Below, in pieces: positions 6,461 to 14,587 of a stretch of 23,462 nt of DNA. The translations under genes were made by a program, and so were the position numbers. The notes beneath the pieces are model-generated. The model was not told the origin of the DNA. It worked only from the letters and a program-made list of their open reading frames with translations, and did not search any database. Positions within the stretch are counted from its first letter, which is position 1, and every line of letters starts with the position of its first letter. The DNA is from Chloroflexia bacterium (lineage in GTDB: Bacteria; Chloroflexota; Chloroflexia; Thermomicrobiales; JALYUS01): assembly GCA_025928215.1 (NCBI GenBank), contig JAICJW010000012.1, positions 1 to 23,462 on the forward strand. Direction: 5' to 3'.

Positions 6461-7471
6461 TCATCGGACGAGAAAGCCGCGCCCCGCCTCGTCTTCGGCA
6501 TCGAGGATGAAGGTATGATAGCCGGTGATGAAGCCGCGGCCGCCGATCTCCGGGATGATCGCAGGGTAATCGCCGACTTGCGTTGCTTCGATGGCGCGCC
6601 CGGTGAAGCGCGTGCCGATGATGCTCTCGTTCACCCACTCGTCATCGAGGGCGAGCGCGCCACGGGCGATCAAGGCGGCGGTCGTCGCGGCGGTGCCGGT
6701 GCCGCACGGCGAGCGATCCACCTCGCCCGCCGCGAAGACGGTCACATTCCGCTGCCGCGCGCCCTCACCTTCCGGTGGGCCGGTGATGATCGTTCCGTAG
6801 ATGCCGCGCAGTTCCGGCTCCGTCGGGTGCGCGATGTCCGCCGCCGCCTCGACCGCATACTTGACCGCCATGCCCCGCGCGATGAGTTCCGTGACGCGCT
6901 CCGGCAGCACGATGAGGCCATCATCGAGTGTCGTCGCTTCCACGAGCGCATAGAACGCTCCGCCGAAGACGACATCCACGGCAATCGGCCTCCCATCCAC
7001 GACGATCCGCAGCCCGGCGGTATGGACGAAGGAGGGGACATTGCGGAACGTGACGCGCCGCACGCGGTCGCCCTCGATTACCGCGCGGGCGAGGACGAAT
7101 CCGGCGGGCGTGTCGTAGCCGACCTCGGTAATCGGTGCGGTGCGCGGCAGTTGCCCGCTTTCAAGCAGCGCGGTCGTTAGGGCGATAATGCCGTGGCCGC
7201 ACATCGTGCTGTACCCTTCATTGTGCATAAAGAGGACGCCGTAGGACGCGCCCGGCGTCACTGGCGGCGTGAGGATGCAGCCATACATATCGGCATGGCC
7301 ACGCGGCTCCCACATCAGGATGCGGCGGAGGTCATCATGGTGCGCCAGCATCGCCCGCCTCCGTTCGAGGATCGTCGCGCCCGGCAACGGCGGCAGCCCC
7401 GCCGTGACGATCCGCAAGGGTTCCCCCGCCGCATGAGCGTCTATCGTCGTCATCGTCCGCGACACCAGCAT
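6461..7471 (-). CDS. Proline racemase / hydroxyproline epimerase family protein
   Basis: This cofactor-independent enzyme of the proline racemase superfamily interconverts or dehydrates proline and hydroxyproline isomers using two cysteines. Both are present: Cys91 in M-C-G-H-G and Cys256 in D-R-S-P-C-G-T-G. The Cys/Cys pair fits racemase or 4-hydroxyproline 2-epimerase chemistry; 3-hydroxyproline dehydratases usually replace one of them. The N-terminus I-D-A-H-A-A-G-E-P-L-R shows the usual D-x-H-x-x-G-E-P motif. I chose ATG 7471 (336 residues, the family's usual length) because GGGAGG lies 7 nt upstream; the open frame runs further to 7864 but the extension is Arg-rich and overlaps the preceding gene. 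Epimerising hydroxyproline would fit the D-amino-acid enzymes around it. Confidence 0.88.
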   Translation of the reverse strand: MLVSRTMTTIDAHAAGEPLRIVTAGLPPLPGATILERRRAMLAHHDDLRRILMWEPRGHADMYGCILTPPVTPGASYGVLFMHNEGYSTMCGHGIIALTTALLESGQLPRTAPITEVGYDTPAGFVLARAVIEGDRVRRVTFRNVPSFVHTAGLRIVVDGRPIAVDVVFGGAFYALVEATTLDDGLIVLPERVTELIARGMAVKYAVEAAADIAHPTEPELRGIYGTIITGPPEGEGARQRNVTVFAAGEVDRSPCGTGTAATTAALIARGALALDDEWVNESIIGTRFTGRAIEATQVGDYPAIIPEIGGRGFITGYHTFILDAEDEAGRGFLVR

Positions 7472-7514
7472 CCATGCTCCTCCCTGGAATCGAAACCAGA
7501 TCGCCGCAATGATC

Positions 7515-7590
7515 GCAGAGACGCAAAGGACGTAAAGAGGAGAAAGGTCGTCGTCCTTCTCTTTTCTTCCTCGTTCCTTCTTCGCGTTCT
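7515..7590 (-). repeat. Purine/pyrimidine imperfect inverted repeat in the hydrolase-racemase gap
   Basis: The gap between the alpha/beta hydrolase stop (7621) and the racemase start (7471) holds an A/G-rich arm (about 7521-7547, starting ACGCAAAGGACG) facing a C/T-rich arm (about 7555-7587, ending TTCTTCGCGT). They pair imperfectly with bulges. The arm resembles the repeat near 64-90. It could attenuate transcription between the two minus-strand genes. Confidence 0.4.
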
Positions 7591-7620
7591 TCCGGGTGCC
7601 GTCTGGGCAGTATTCGTGGT

Positions 7621-8493
7621 TCAATCGGCTTCCGAGGCCCTCTTTCCAGTGTTCTCCTTGAGGAATGCGACGACCGCATCGCGGAATGGCTCGTACCGGT
7701 CGCGGCGAATATTGTGGCCTGCGTCGGCGATCTGGACGACGCGCCCCGTGCGCCAGAGATGCGCCGCCTCGTGCGCCACTGCTGGCGTAACGATCCCGCC
7801 TCGTGCCGGATCGGCGGTAATCAGTAGGACGGGGCAGGTAATTGCGCGCACGATGTCGCGCCACGGCGGGGGATCATGGGGCAATTCGTTGACGACATCG
7901 AGGTTGAACAACGCTTTACCCTCCGCCCAGGGGACGCGATCTTCCTCCGCCCAGGTCGGGCGCTCGACGCGCGCCTGCGCGATTTGCTCCTCGCGGCTGA
8001 GCGCCTGGAATCCGGTCAGCCATTCCGCCCAGCGCGGGCTGCCGGTTGGGGCGAGACTCGGTCGCGCGGGTTCGCCTGCGTCTCCTCGGCTCGTTTGGGG
8101 GGATACGTCGCGCCACGGAGGGTCTTCCAGCACCGCGCACCGGACATGGTCAGGCGCATTCGCCGCGACGCCCGCGGCGGTGCGAGCGCCCATCGAATGC
8201 CCAACCAGCGCGGGGCGATCCAGACCGAGCGCCTCAATCACTGCGACCACATCCGCGATCGCCCGCGAGCGGAAGCCACCCGGTCCTGGCCCGCCGGTTC
8301 GTCCATGACCGGCGGCATCGGGCATAATGAGGTCGTAATCCGGCGCGAGATCCCGGGCGAGGCGCGTCCAGGCCAGCCCACTATCGGAGAATCCGTGCAG
8401 CAGGACCACAGGCGGCTTATCGCGCTTGCCCATCCGGTAATAATGGACCGTTAGCCCATTGATTGAGAGATCATGATCGGACCAGTCTGCCAT
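7621..8493 (-). CDS. Alpha/beta hydrolase
   Basis: This is a cytoplasmic alpha/beta-hydrolase of 290 residues. It shows the oxyanion-loop motif V-V-L-L-H-G-F (about 29-35), the nucleophile elbow G-H-S-M-G with Ser100, an acid candidate in L-I-T-A-D-P, and His260 in A-G-H-N-I-R. The cap region is rich in W and E. No signal peptide is seen. It is probably an esterase, lactonase or amidase; the substrate cannot be read from sequence. ATG 8493 has GGAGTGA-like bases upstream. The proline racemase gene lies 149 bp downstream on the same strand with a hairpin-rich gap between them, and a divergent EEP-family gene starts 140 bp away on the other strand. Confidence 0.85.
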   Translation of the reverse strand: MADWSDHDLSINGLTVHYYRMGKRDKPPVVLLHGFSDSGLAWTRLARDLAPDYDLIMPDAAGHGRTGGPGPGGFRSRAIADVVAVIEALGLDRPALVGHSMGARTAAGVAANAPDHVRCAVLEDPPWRDVSPQTSRGDAGEPARPSLAPTGSPRWAEWLTGFQALSREEQIAQARVERPTWAEEDRVPWAEGKALFNLDVVNELPHDPPPWRDIVRAITCPVLLITADPARGGIVTPAVAHEAAHLWRTGRVVQIADAGHNIRRDRYEPFRDAVVAFLKENTGKRASEAD

Positions 8494-8633
8494 CGGTCAC
8501 TCCTTTCCCGCTATCGCTCGTACCGCCATCCGTGCGGATCAGTGTATCGCATCGCCGGACTTCGCATCCGGCCACTCGTCGGTTCGCGCCGCGTCGGATA
8601 CGATGTCCGCTGTAGCCGTGGAAGGAGCGCCGC
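8494..8633. other. Divergent intergenic region with a small hairpin
   Basis: These 140 bp separate divergently transcribed genes and must contain start signals for both. GCCGGA (8554-8559) and TCCGGC (8567-8572) form a 6-bp hairpin. TACGAT at 8599-8604 could be a -10 for the plus-strand gene, but no matching -35 is evident. GGAAGGAG just before 8634 is the ribosome binding site. Confidence 0.3.
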
Positions 8634-9524
8634 ATGCGCCTGATCTCCTGGAATGTCTCCCGCGCGGGGCAGGAGCGAATTCCTCACCAGGTGGCCGCCC
8701 TCGCCGCCCGCGCGCCGGACATCGTCGCCCTGCAGGAAGTGCGCATCAACCGCGCCCCAGAATACCGGAGCGCGCTGCAACACGCGGGATTCGCGTATGT
8801 GGCTAACGGCTTCGCCGGGTCGGGCGCTGATCTGGGCGGGAAACGCGCGAGCGGCGTGCTGATCGCGAGCAGGTGGGAATGCGTCGTGTGTGCGGAGGCG
8901 CGGGCCGGGATCGGTGTACCGTGGCCGGAACGGCTGCTTTCCGTCATCGTCGCGGCCGCGTGGGGCGCGGTCGAGGTGCATACGGTCTACGTCCCCGTTG
9001 GCTATGGGGGGCGCGACCTCGCCGTCCGCATCGAAACGCTGGAACGCCTCTATGCGGGGCTTGCCCGCACAGCGGATCGGCATCGTATCCTCTGCGGCGA
9101 CTTCAATCTGCCGCAGCACGAGATGGCGGATGGCGAAGTCATCACCTTCGGGCAAACACGGCGCAAAAATGGCGCATTTGCGATCACCAATGCCGCGATG
9201 CACGCCAGCGAACAAAAGGTGCTGACGGGGCTGGCGGCGTTCGATCTCGCGGATGTCTATCGCGTGCGGCACGGTTATGGGCGGCAGGAATTCAGTTGGT
9301 ATCACCCCTCCTCCGGCAACGGCTTCCGCCTCGACCATGTGCTCGCGTCGCGCTCGCTCCGGGCGAGGGAATGCCGCTACCTTGAAGCGTTCCGCACGCC
9401 GCAGCCGGAGCGATATATCGGGCTTGGCTTCAATAAACTGAGCGATCACGCGGCGATGGAAGTGGACTTCGATCCCGCGCCGACACGAGAACCGGCGGTG
9501 ATCGCCGGATGCGTTTCGTCATGA
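8634..9524 (+). CDS. Endonuclease/exonuclease/phosphatase (EEP) family protein
   Basis: This is a DNase I-like metal-dependent phosphodiesterase fold. The family's motifs occur in order: S-W-N-V with Asn7, L-Q-E-V with catalytic Glu35, G-D-F-N at 155-158, R-L-D-H-V-L near residue 230, and S-D-H-A-A at 270-274. They suggest an active enzyme. The R-L-I-S-W-N-V opening and the Y-V-P-V-G...C-G-D-F-N-L-P spacing resemble exodeoxyribonuclease III/AP-endonuclease-like members, so action on DNA or on a phosphoester metabolite is possible. Its 296 residues have no signal peptide. ATG 8634 has GGAAGGAG ahead. The alpha/beta hydrolase gene starts 12 bp after its stop, suggesting co-transcription. Confidence 0.88.
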   Translation: MRLISWNVSRAGQERIPHQVAALAARAPDIVALQEVRINRAPEYRSALQHAGFAYVANGFAGSGADLGGKRASGVLIASRWECVVCAEARAGIGVPWPERLLSVIVAAAWGAVEVHTVYVPVGYGGRDLAVRIETLERLYAGLARTADRHRILCGDFNLPQHEMADGEVITFGQTRRKNGAFAITNAAMHASEQKVLTGLAAFDLADVYRVRHGYGRQEFSWYHPSSGNGFRLDHVLASRSLRARECRYLEAFRTPQPERYIGLGFNKLSDHAAMEVDFDPAPTREPAVIAGCVSS

Positions 9525-9536
9525 ACGGAGGCTCAG

Positions 9537-10340
9537 ATGGCACACGCGGGAGAGGTCACGGTGCGCGGATTGACGATTGCGTATGACCGCGCGGGGCAGG
9601 GGCCGCCGCTCGTGCTGATGCACGGGATCGGTGCGGATGCCGCCGCGTGGCGAACGCAACTCGATGGGCTTGCCGATGCGTTCGATCTGATCGCGTGGGA
9701 CGCGCCGGGCTACGGCCGCTCGTCCGATCCGCCGCACGACTGGCCGATGGCTGAATACGCGGACTATCTCGCAGGCTTCCTCGACGGTCTGGGTATCATG
9801 AAGGCGCATCTTCTCGGCCAATCGTGGGGCGGCGTGCTGGCGCAGGAATTCTATGGCCGCTATGCCGACCGCGTCTCGTCGCTGATCCTCTCCGACACGA
9901 CGCTCGGCGGCGACGCGACGCGCGCGGACGGCGAGACGCGGCTCCAGGCCCGGCTGCATGCACTCGAGACGATGACACCCGCTGAGTATGCCCACGCCCG
10001 CGCGCCGCAACTGCTCGCGCCCGACCCGCCCGCCGACGTGCTCCGCGAGGTCGAGGCGATGTTCGCGCGAATGCACCCTGCCGGGTTCCGTAGCGCGGCG
10101 ATTGCGCTCGCCCACGCCGATGTACGCGCCGTTCTGCCGCGCATTCGCGTGCCGACGCTCATCCTCTGCGGCGAGCAGGACCGTGTGACGGCACCCGCAC
10201 TCGGCACGCGGCTGATCGGGGAGATACCGAACGCGCGGAAAATCATCTTCCCCGGCGTCGGCCATCTCAACAATATGGAGCAGCCCGAGCAGTACAACGC
10301 GACCGTCCGCGCATTCCTTTTATCCGCTAATGGAATTTGA
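9537..10340 (+). CDS. Alpha/beta hydrolase (enol-lactonase/peroxidase-like group)
   Basis: This 267-residue alpha/beta hydrolase carries M-H-G-I-G-A-D near residues 28-34, the nucleophile elbow G-Q-S-W-G-G with Ser96, the acid Asp215 in C-G-E-Q-D-R-V-T, and His243 in G-V-G-H-L-N-N. The G-Q-S-W/M-G-G elbow together with G-E-Q-D is common in 3-oxoadipate enol-lactonase, C-C bond hydrolase and haloperoxidase-like members, but no aromatic-degradation genes are nearby. ATG 9537 follows CGGAGG, 12 bp after the EEP gene, so they likely form a two-gene operon. Its 3' end overlaps the convergent RmlC-like gene by 14 bp. Confidence 0.87.
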   Translation: MAHAGEVTVRGLTIAYDRAGQGPPLVLMHGIGADAAAWRTQLDGLADAFDLIAWDAPGYGRSSDPPHDWPMAEYADYLAGFLDGLGIMKAHLLGQSWGGVLAQEFYGRYADRVSSLILSDTTLGGDATRADGETRLQARLHALETMTPAEYAHARAPQLLAPDPPADVLREVEAMFARMHPAGFRSAAIALAHADVRAVLPRIRVPTLILCGEQDRVTAPALGTRLIGEIPNARKIIFPGVGHLNNMEQPEQYNATVRAFLLSANGI

Positions 10341-10782
10341 TCGTCCAGTCGTAGGGGATTTCGGGGGCATCGAAGGCGATGCGATACTCGTCCGGATCGT
10401 CGCGGCGATACGGCTCGGTGGGGAGATTGAGGAGGTAGGCAGGCTCGTTGCCGACGACTTTGAAGCCGTGCAGCACGCCAATCGGGATTTTCACGACGGC
10501 GAGATTCCGCTCCCCGATGAAGAACTCGTTCAGTTCGCCGCGCGTCGGGCTGCCCTCACGATCATCGTAGAGGGGCACCTTAATCATCCCCTTGATGCAG
10601 CAGAAGTAGTCCGTCTGCTTCTTGTGGTAATGCCAGGCGCGGATCACACCGGGATAGGAGAGAGAGAAGTAACACTGGCCAAATTTGGCGAAGAACGGGT
10701 CGTCATTCCGGACGATTTCGGTCAGTGCGCCGCGCTCGTCGGCAAAGGTTGTTAGCTTCTTGACTTCTACGCCCTCGATCAC
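10327..10782 (-). CDS. dTDP-4-dehydrorhamnose 3,5-epimerase (RmlC)-like cupin
   Basis: This short RmlC-type cupin of 151 residues has G-V-I-R-A-W-H-Y-H, carrying the expected catalytic base histidine, then I-K-G-M-I-K-V-P-L-Y-D-D-R-E-G-S-P-T-R-G and P-I-G-V-L-H-G-F. P-Y-R-R-D-D-P-D-E-Y-R-I holds the tyrosine region, and the ending P-Y-D-W is typical. I chose GTG 10782 because AAGGAG sits 6 nt upstream; the in-frame ATG at 10824 has no such site. RmlC proper is about 180 residues, so this may be a related epimerase or isomerase working on another dTDP-4-keto-sugar. It lies behind the D-aminoacylase gene (about 90 bp) and some 1.9 kb from RmlD, both on the same strand. Confidence 0.78.
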   Translation of the reverse strand: MIEGVEVKKLTTFADERGALTEIVRNDDPFFAKFGQCYFSLSYPGVIRAWHYHKKQTDYFCCIKGMIKVPLYDDREGSPTRGELNEFFIGERNLAVVKIPIGVLHGFKVVGNEPAYLLNLPTEPYRRDDPDEYRIAFDAPEIPYDWTIKFH

Positions 10783-10875
10783 CCGCCACTCCTTCGCGTT
10801 CCTTCGTTCCGTCAATCCATGCACCGGTGCGCCAGCATACCACAGGCGACGAGCCGCCGTGTGTCATGGTGCCGT

Positions 10876-12501
10876 TTATCGTACCGAGCTGGATCGTTCG
10901 TGGTGGCGCAGGATGCGGCCCGGCAGCGTGCCGGCCTGCTCGCCCCGTTCGTTGATGACGACGATCCCATTGACGATCACCGCCGTGATGCCGACGGGAT
11001 ATTGATGCGGCGCGGTGTAGGTCGCCGTATCCGCAATCGTCTCAGCATCCCAGACGGCAATGTCCGCCCAATAGCCGGTACGCAGGAGGCCGCGCTGCGA
11101 GAGGTTCAGGCGCGCGGCAGGCAAGCCGGTCATTTTATGGACCGCCTCTTCGCGTCGCAGCGTGCCACGCTCCCGCACATAGCGGCCGAGGACACGCGGA
11201 AATGTCCCGTAGGAGCGCGGGTGCGGCGTGTCGGCGCCGAGCGGCCCGTACGGCGCGAGCGCCGAGCCATCGGAGCCGATGCTCGTCAGCGGCCAGCGCA
11301 TTACCGTCTCGACGTCGCCCTCGTCCATGCTGTGACCGACGATACTGACCTCCATTTGCTGCGCGATCAGCAGGGCGCACACAGCCTCCACCTCATCACT
11401 GCCGCGCGCTGCCGCGATGGCGGCGAGGCTCTTTCCGGCACACTCCGGCATCTGCGGCGCGCCGGTGACCACCATGTTCTCCCAGCCAGATTCCGCCGCC
11501 ATGTTTTCCCAGCCCGGCAGGCCAGCGGTGATGTCCGCTCGGATGCGGTCGCGCGCGGCGGGATCGTCGAGACGGAGAAGAATGGCGTCACGGTCGCCAT
11601 CGAGCGCCCACGGTGGCAGCACCATCGCCAGGCCGGTCGAGTAGGCAGTGTACGGGTACTGATCGCACATCACATCCACCCCGGCGGCGCGAGCCTCCTC
11701 CAATTGCCGGAGGCTGCCCTGCACCTTGCCCCAGTTCGCCTTGCCGTCCGCCTTGTGGTGGGACATCTGACCGCGCACCCCGGCCTCGCGGCAGACGGCG
11801 ACGAACTCGTCCACCGCCTCATGCAAGCCATTCCCCTCATTCCGGATATGACTGGTGTAGAGGCCGTTCGTCTCGCGGAGCACGCCGCAGAGCGCCGTGA
11901 TCTCGGCGGTCTCGGCGAAGATGCCGGGCGGGTAGATGAGGCCGGTGGAGAGGCCGAGCGCGCCGTCCGCCATTGCCTCCTGGAGAAGGTTTCGCATCGC
12001 CGTATGCTCATCGTCCGTTGGCGGGCGGTTGTCGTAGCCCATCACGGCGGCGCGGATCACGCCATGCCCGACGAAGGAGGCGTAGTTGCAGGCCAGCCCC
12101 GTCTGCTCGACGCGCGCGTAGAGTTCCGCGAGGCTGAGCCATGTCCGCTGCATGCCAATCTTCGCCACATCCCAGGTAACGCGCGCGGCGGCGGGCGTGT
12201 CGGCATGGCCGAGCGGTGCGAGCGAGATGCCGCACAGCCCGCCGATCTCCGTCGTCACGCCCTGGCGAATTTTGCTCTCCATACGCGGATAGACGAGCGT
12301 GGAGGTGTCGGAGTGCGTGTGAATGTCTATGAAACCGGGCGAGACGCAGCGGCCCGCCGCGTCAATCTCCCGCGCGGCGATCACCCCGGAGAGGTCGCCG
12401 ACAACGAGAATGTGCCCATTGCCCACGCCAACATCAGCGCGCACCTCCGGAGCGCCACTGCCATCAATGACCGTGCCGTTGCGAATAATGAGGTCCAGCA
12501 T
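10876..12501 (-). CDS. N-acyl-D-amino-acid deacylase (D-aminoacylase family amidohydrolase)
   Basis: This amidohydrolase superfamily zinc enzyme hydrolyses N-acyl-D-amino acids to D-amino acids. The N-terminal beta-sandwich strand is D-L-I-I-R-N-G-T-V-I-D-G; the metal motif G-F-I-D-I-H-T-H-S-D has His61 and His63. Further features are the E-I-G-G-L-C-G metal-loop region, S-H-I-R-N-E-G, M-S-H-H-K-A-D-G and G-S-D-G-S-A-L-A-P-Y-G, and the C-terminal G-Y-W-A-D-I-A-V-W-D typical of the family. Length is 541 residues. ATG 12501 has AGGAG 8 nt upstream; the in-frame GTG-type extension to 12537 has none. It would feed the D-amino-acid and proline-racemase type enzymes of the left half. It sits between RmlD and RmlC on the same strand, so the rhamnose genes are split around it. 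Confidence 0.9.
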   Translation of the reverse strand: MLDLIIRNGTVIDGSGAPEVRADVGVGNGHILVVGDLSGVIAAREIDAAGRCVSPGFIDIHTHSDTSTLVYPRMESKIRQGVTTEIGGLCGISLAPLGHADTPAAARVTWDVAKIGMQRTWLSLAELYARVEQTGLACNYASFVGHGVIRAAVMGYDNRPPTDDEHTAMRNLLQEAMADGALGLSTGLIYPPGIFAETAEITALCGVLRETNGLYTSHIRNEGNGLHEAVDEFVAVCREAGVRGQMSHHKADGKANWGKVQGSLRQLEEARAAGVDVMCDQYPYTAYSTGLAMVLPPWALDGDRDAILLRLDDPAARDRIRADITAGLPGWENMAAESGWENMVVTGAPQMPECAGKSLAAIAAARGSDEVEAVCALLIAQQMEVSIVGHSMDEGDVETVMRWPLTSIGSDGSALAPYGPLGADTPHPRSYGTFPRVLGRYVRERGTLRREEAVHKMTGLPAARLNLSQRGLLRTGYWADIAVWDAETIADTATYTAPHQYPVGITAVIVNGIVVINERGEQAGTLPGRILRHHERSSSVR

Positions 12502-12591
12502 GCCCCGTTCTCCTGTCGCGACCCTTCCGCGCACCATTGTCGCATATCGGCGGGAAAAACAGGGATAATGCGGAGGAACACGTCGAAAGTC

Positions 12592-12642
12592 GAAAGGACC
12601 AAGTAACGAGGGGGTCGCGTGGTCTCATTACTTGTTCCTTTC
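12592..12642 (-). terminator. Long hairpin after the rhamnose reductase gene
   Basis: GAAAGGACCAAGTAACGAG (12592-12610) and CTCATTACTTGTTCCTTTC (12624-12642) match as an inverted repeat at 17 of 19 positions, with a 13-nt loop. It starts 5 nt past the RmlD stop (12648) on the minus strand and lies 91 bp before the D-aminoacylase start, so it probably ends or attenuates the GT2-RmlD transcript. Confidence 0.6.
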
Positions 12643-12647
12643 TCCCG

Positions 12648-13502
12648 TTACTCCTGATCGGTACGGCCCATGCTGATCAGGCAGCGGTGGAGGGCATCTT
12701 GCCACGGCGGGAGTGTGATACCGAGTTTCGCTGCCGCGCGGTTCGCGAGCACGCCATTCCGAGGGGGCATGCAGGCGCGCGGGAAATCCGACGCGGGGAC
12801 GGGGCTGATTTCCGGCGTAAGACCGGCCATCCGAAAGGTCGCGCCGGCCCATTCATACCACGATGCCTTGCCAGTATTCGTGAGATGGTAGACACCGGGT
12901 ATCGGCTGGCGGGCGAGGGCAAGGAGGCCGCGCGCGAGGTCGGTCGCGTAGGTCGGCTGCCCCCATTGGTCCGCGACAACCCGAAGCGGCGCCCCCCGTT
13001 CGGCGAGGGAGAGCATCGTGCGGACGAAGTTCCGCCCCTCCTCGGCATAGATCATCGCCGTCCGCACGACGAGCAAGTGCGCCCCCGTCCGCGCCGCCGC
13101 GATTTCCCCCGCCCATTTACTGCGGGCATAGACCGAGCGCGGATTCGGCAGGTCGAACTCGTCGTACGGCGCGTCGCGCTCGCCGTCGAAGACGTAGTTC
13201 GTGCCGAGCGCGATGAGCGGGCACCCAATTGCCGCCGCCGCCGCCGCGACGTAGCCCGTGCCGAACGCGTTGACGGCGTAGGCGCGCTCCTGCTGCACCT
13301 CGCAGGCGTCCGTATCCGTGTAGGCCGCCGCATGGATGATGCAGTCGGGCGCGAGCGGGACGAGCGTATCGCGCACCGCGCTCGCATCCGACACATCGAG
13401 CGCCGCCGACGCGAAGGGGATCACCGCATCCTCGCCGGAGCGTGCCATCTGTTGCAGTGCCCGCCCCACCTGCCCATTCGCCCCCGTTACCGCGATCCGC
13501 AT
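12648..13502 (-). CDS. rmlD: dTDP-4-dehydrorhamnose reductase
   Basis: RmlD/RfbD reduces dTDP-4-dehydro-L-rhamnose to dTDP-L-rhamnose with NAD(P)H. It is a short-chain dehydrogenase-type Rossmann protein. The cofactor motif G-A-N-G-Q-V-G spans 7-13; the N-A-A-Y-T-D-type element appears as H-A-A-A-Y-T-D-T-D-A-C-E, followed by N-Y-V-F-D-G and the catalytic Y-A-R-S-K (Tyr125, Lys129). Its 284 residues are normal. The family's usual T-D-Y-V-F-D-G reads T-N-Y-V-F-D-G here, a conservative change. ATG 13502 is preceded by GGAGGG. It starts 16 bp after the GT2 stop, so the two are one operon, and the sugar nucleotide likely feeds that glycosyltransferase. RmlA and RmlB are not in the window. Confidence 0.9.
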   Translation of the reverse strand: MRIAVTGANGQVGRALQQMARSGEDAVIPFASAALDVSDASAVRDTLVPLAPDCIIHAAAYTDTDACEVQQERAYAVNAFGTGYVAAAAAAIGCPLIALGTNYVFDGERDAPYDEFDLPNPRSVYARSKWAGEIAAARTGAHLLVVRTAMIYAEEGRNFVRTMLSLAERGAPLRVVADQWGQPTYATDLARGLLALARQPIPGVYHLTNTGKASWYEWAGATFRMAGLTPEISPVPASDFPRACMPPRNGVLANRAAAKLGITLPPWQDALHRCLISMGRTDQE

Positions 13503-13518
13503 AGATTCCCTCCGGTTC

Positions 13519-14538
13519 TCAGATATGGAGCAGGGAACCGACGAGGCGCTGAATCCGGTTCCGGCCCCGGACGCGCTGGGCGTCCCGTTCGAGCGAGCGA
13601 ATCCAATCCGCCTGCCGCACCGATTCGCCGATGAGGCGATCATATGCCGCGCGCAGCCGCTCGAACTCCGCGCGATACGACGTCGCATCAGCGACGACTC
13701 GCTCCATCTCGCGGCGCAGGTCCGCGCCCGTGGCATAGCTCCGCGTCAGGCGCACGGGTAACTGCGCCGCAATGGTGGACTCCTGCGCGAGAGGATCGGT
13801 CGCGAGCCAGTCCGCCCAGCGCGCCTCGAACCGCTCATAATTCGCGGCATCCGACCGATACCGTCCATCGGAGGCCGATTCGAAGTGGTAGAGGACGCTC
13901 GCCGCCTCGTACCAGACGGTGCCACCATCTTTGCGTATCCGGCAACAGAAATCGAGGTCCTCGAAGCCGTTCAGGTATCCCTCGTCGAACCCGCCCGTAT
14001 CGAGGAACCGGCGCCGCTCGACCATCAAGCAGGCCCCCGTCACTGCCGGTACGGCGCGCGACGTGGAAGCCGCGCCATCCGCCGGGTCGCCGTAGAAGAG
14101 ATGGACCGGCTCGTCACGGGCATTGAAGCCAAGGCCCGCGTGCTGGACCATATCATCCGGGAAGAGCAGCCGCGCGCCGACGACGGCGGGAGCCAGCGGG
14201 CCGGTCATCGCTCCGGCGAGAGCGGTAAGCCAGCCGGGCTGCGGCACGGTGTCGTTGTTCAGAAAAACGAGAGCGGTGCCGCGCGCCGCAGAGGCCCCTT
14301 GATTGCAGGCATGCGCGAAGCCCATGTTCCGTTCATTGCTGATGACGCGAAATTCCGAGCCGAGCGTCGAGAGAAAGGCCGCCGTCTCGTCCGTGCTGCC
14401 ATTATCAATGAAGATCACTTCGGTCGCATCCCAATTGTCCGCGACCGCCTTCAGGGCACGGACGCAGATCGTCGTGAAGAGGAGGCGGTTGAAGAGCGGG
14501 ATGATGATGCTGAAGCGGGGAACGGGCGATGCGGGCAT
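13519..14538 (-). CDS. Glycosyltransferase family 2 with C-terminal coiled coil
   Basis: This GT-A fold transferase of the rhamnosyltransferase type has F-S-I-I-I-P-L-F-N (9-17), F-I-D-N-G-S-T-D (43-50), and L-N-N-D for the nucleotide-sugar/metal site (Asp96). G-G-F-D-E-G-Y-L-N-G-F-E-D-L-D-F follows, with the catalytic base region Glu193-Asp194. Residues after about 265 form a charged helical tail (E-M-E-R-V-V...R-S-L-E-R-D), likely a coiled coil. The product is 339 residues. The frame is open upstream to 15180, but the family's N-terminal strand starts at ATG 14538 and the extension overlaps the divergent gene, so I reject it. A perfect TTGACA promoter lies about 50-80 bp upstream. It is co-transcribed with rmlD; the likely role is adding rhamnose to a surface glycan. 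Confidence 0.9.
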   Translation of the reverse strand: MPASPVPRFSIIIPLFNRLLFTTICVRALKAVADNWDATEVIFIDNGSTDETAAFLSTLGSEFRVISNERNMGFAHACNQGASAARGTALVFLNNDTVPQPGWLTALAGAMTGPLAPAVVGARLLFPDDMVQHAGLGFNARDEPVHLFYGDPADGAASTSRAVPAVTGACLMVERRRFLDTGGFDEGYLNGFEDLDFCCRIRKDGGTVWYEAASVLYHFESASDGRYRSDAANYERFEARWADWLATDPLAQESTIAAQLPVRLTRSYATGADLRREMERVVADATSYRAEFERLRAAYDRLIGESVRQADWIRSLERDAQRVRGRNRIQRLVGSLLHI

Positions 14539-14587
14539 GCGAAGGCTTCTCTCCCTCTTGATCGCGATGGTCGGCGCAAACCCGAAT

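Noticed and set aside
7472..7864. N-terminal extension of the proline racemase frame
   Set aside because: It is Arg-rich, overlaps the alpha/beta hydrolase, and the family start with a ribosome binding site is at 7471.
11473..11514. 27-bp near-duplication (G-W-E-N-M twice) in the D-aminoacylase
   Set aside because: The spacing of tryptophan-containing segments looks typical for this region of the family, so a recent tandem duplication is not well supported.
10819..12606. 595-codon plus-strand open frame antisense to the D-aminoacylase
   Set aside because: It is Arg/His/Ala-rich with no family motifs and mirrors GC-rich codon bias of the real gene, which carries all expected metal motifs.
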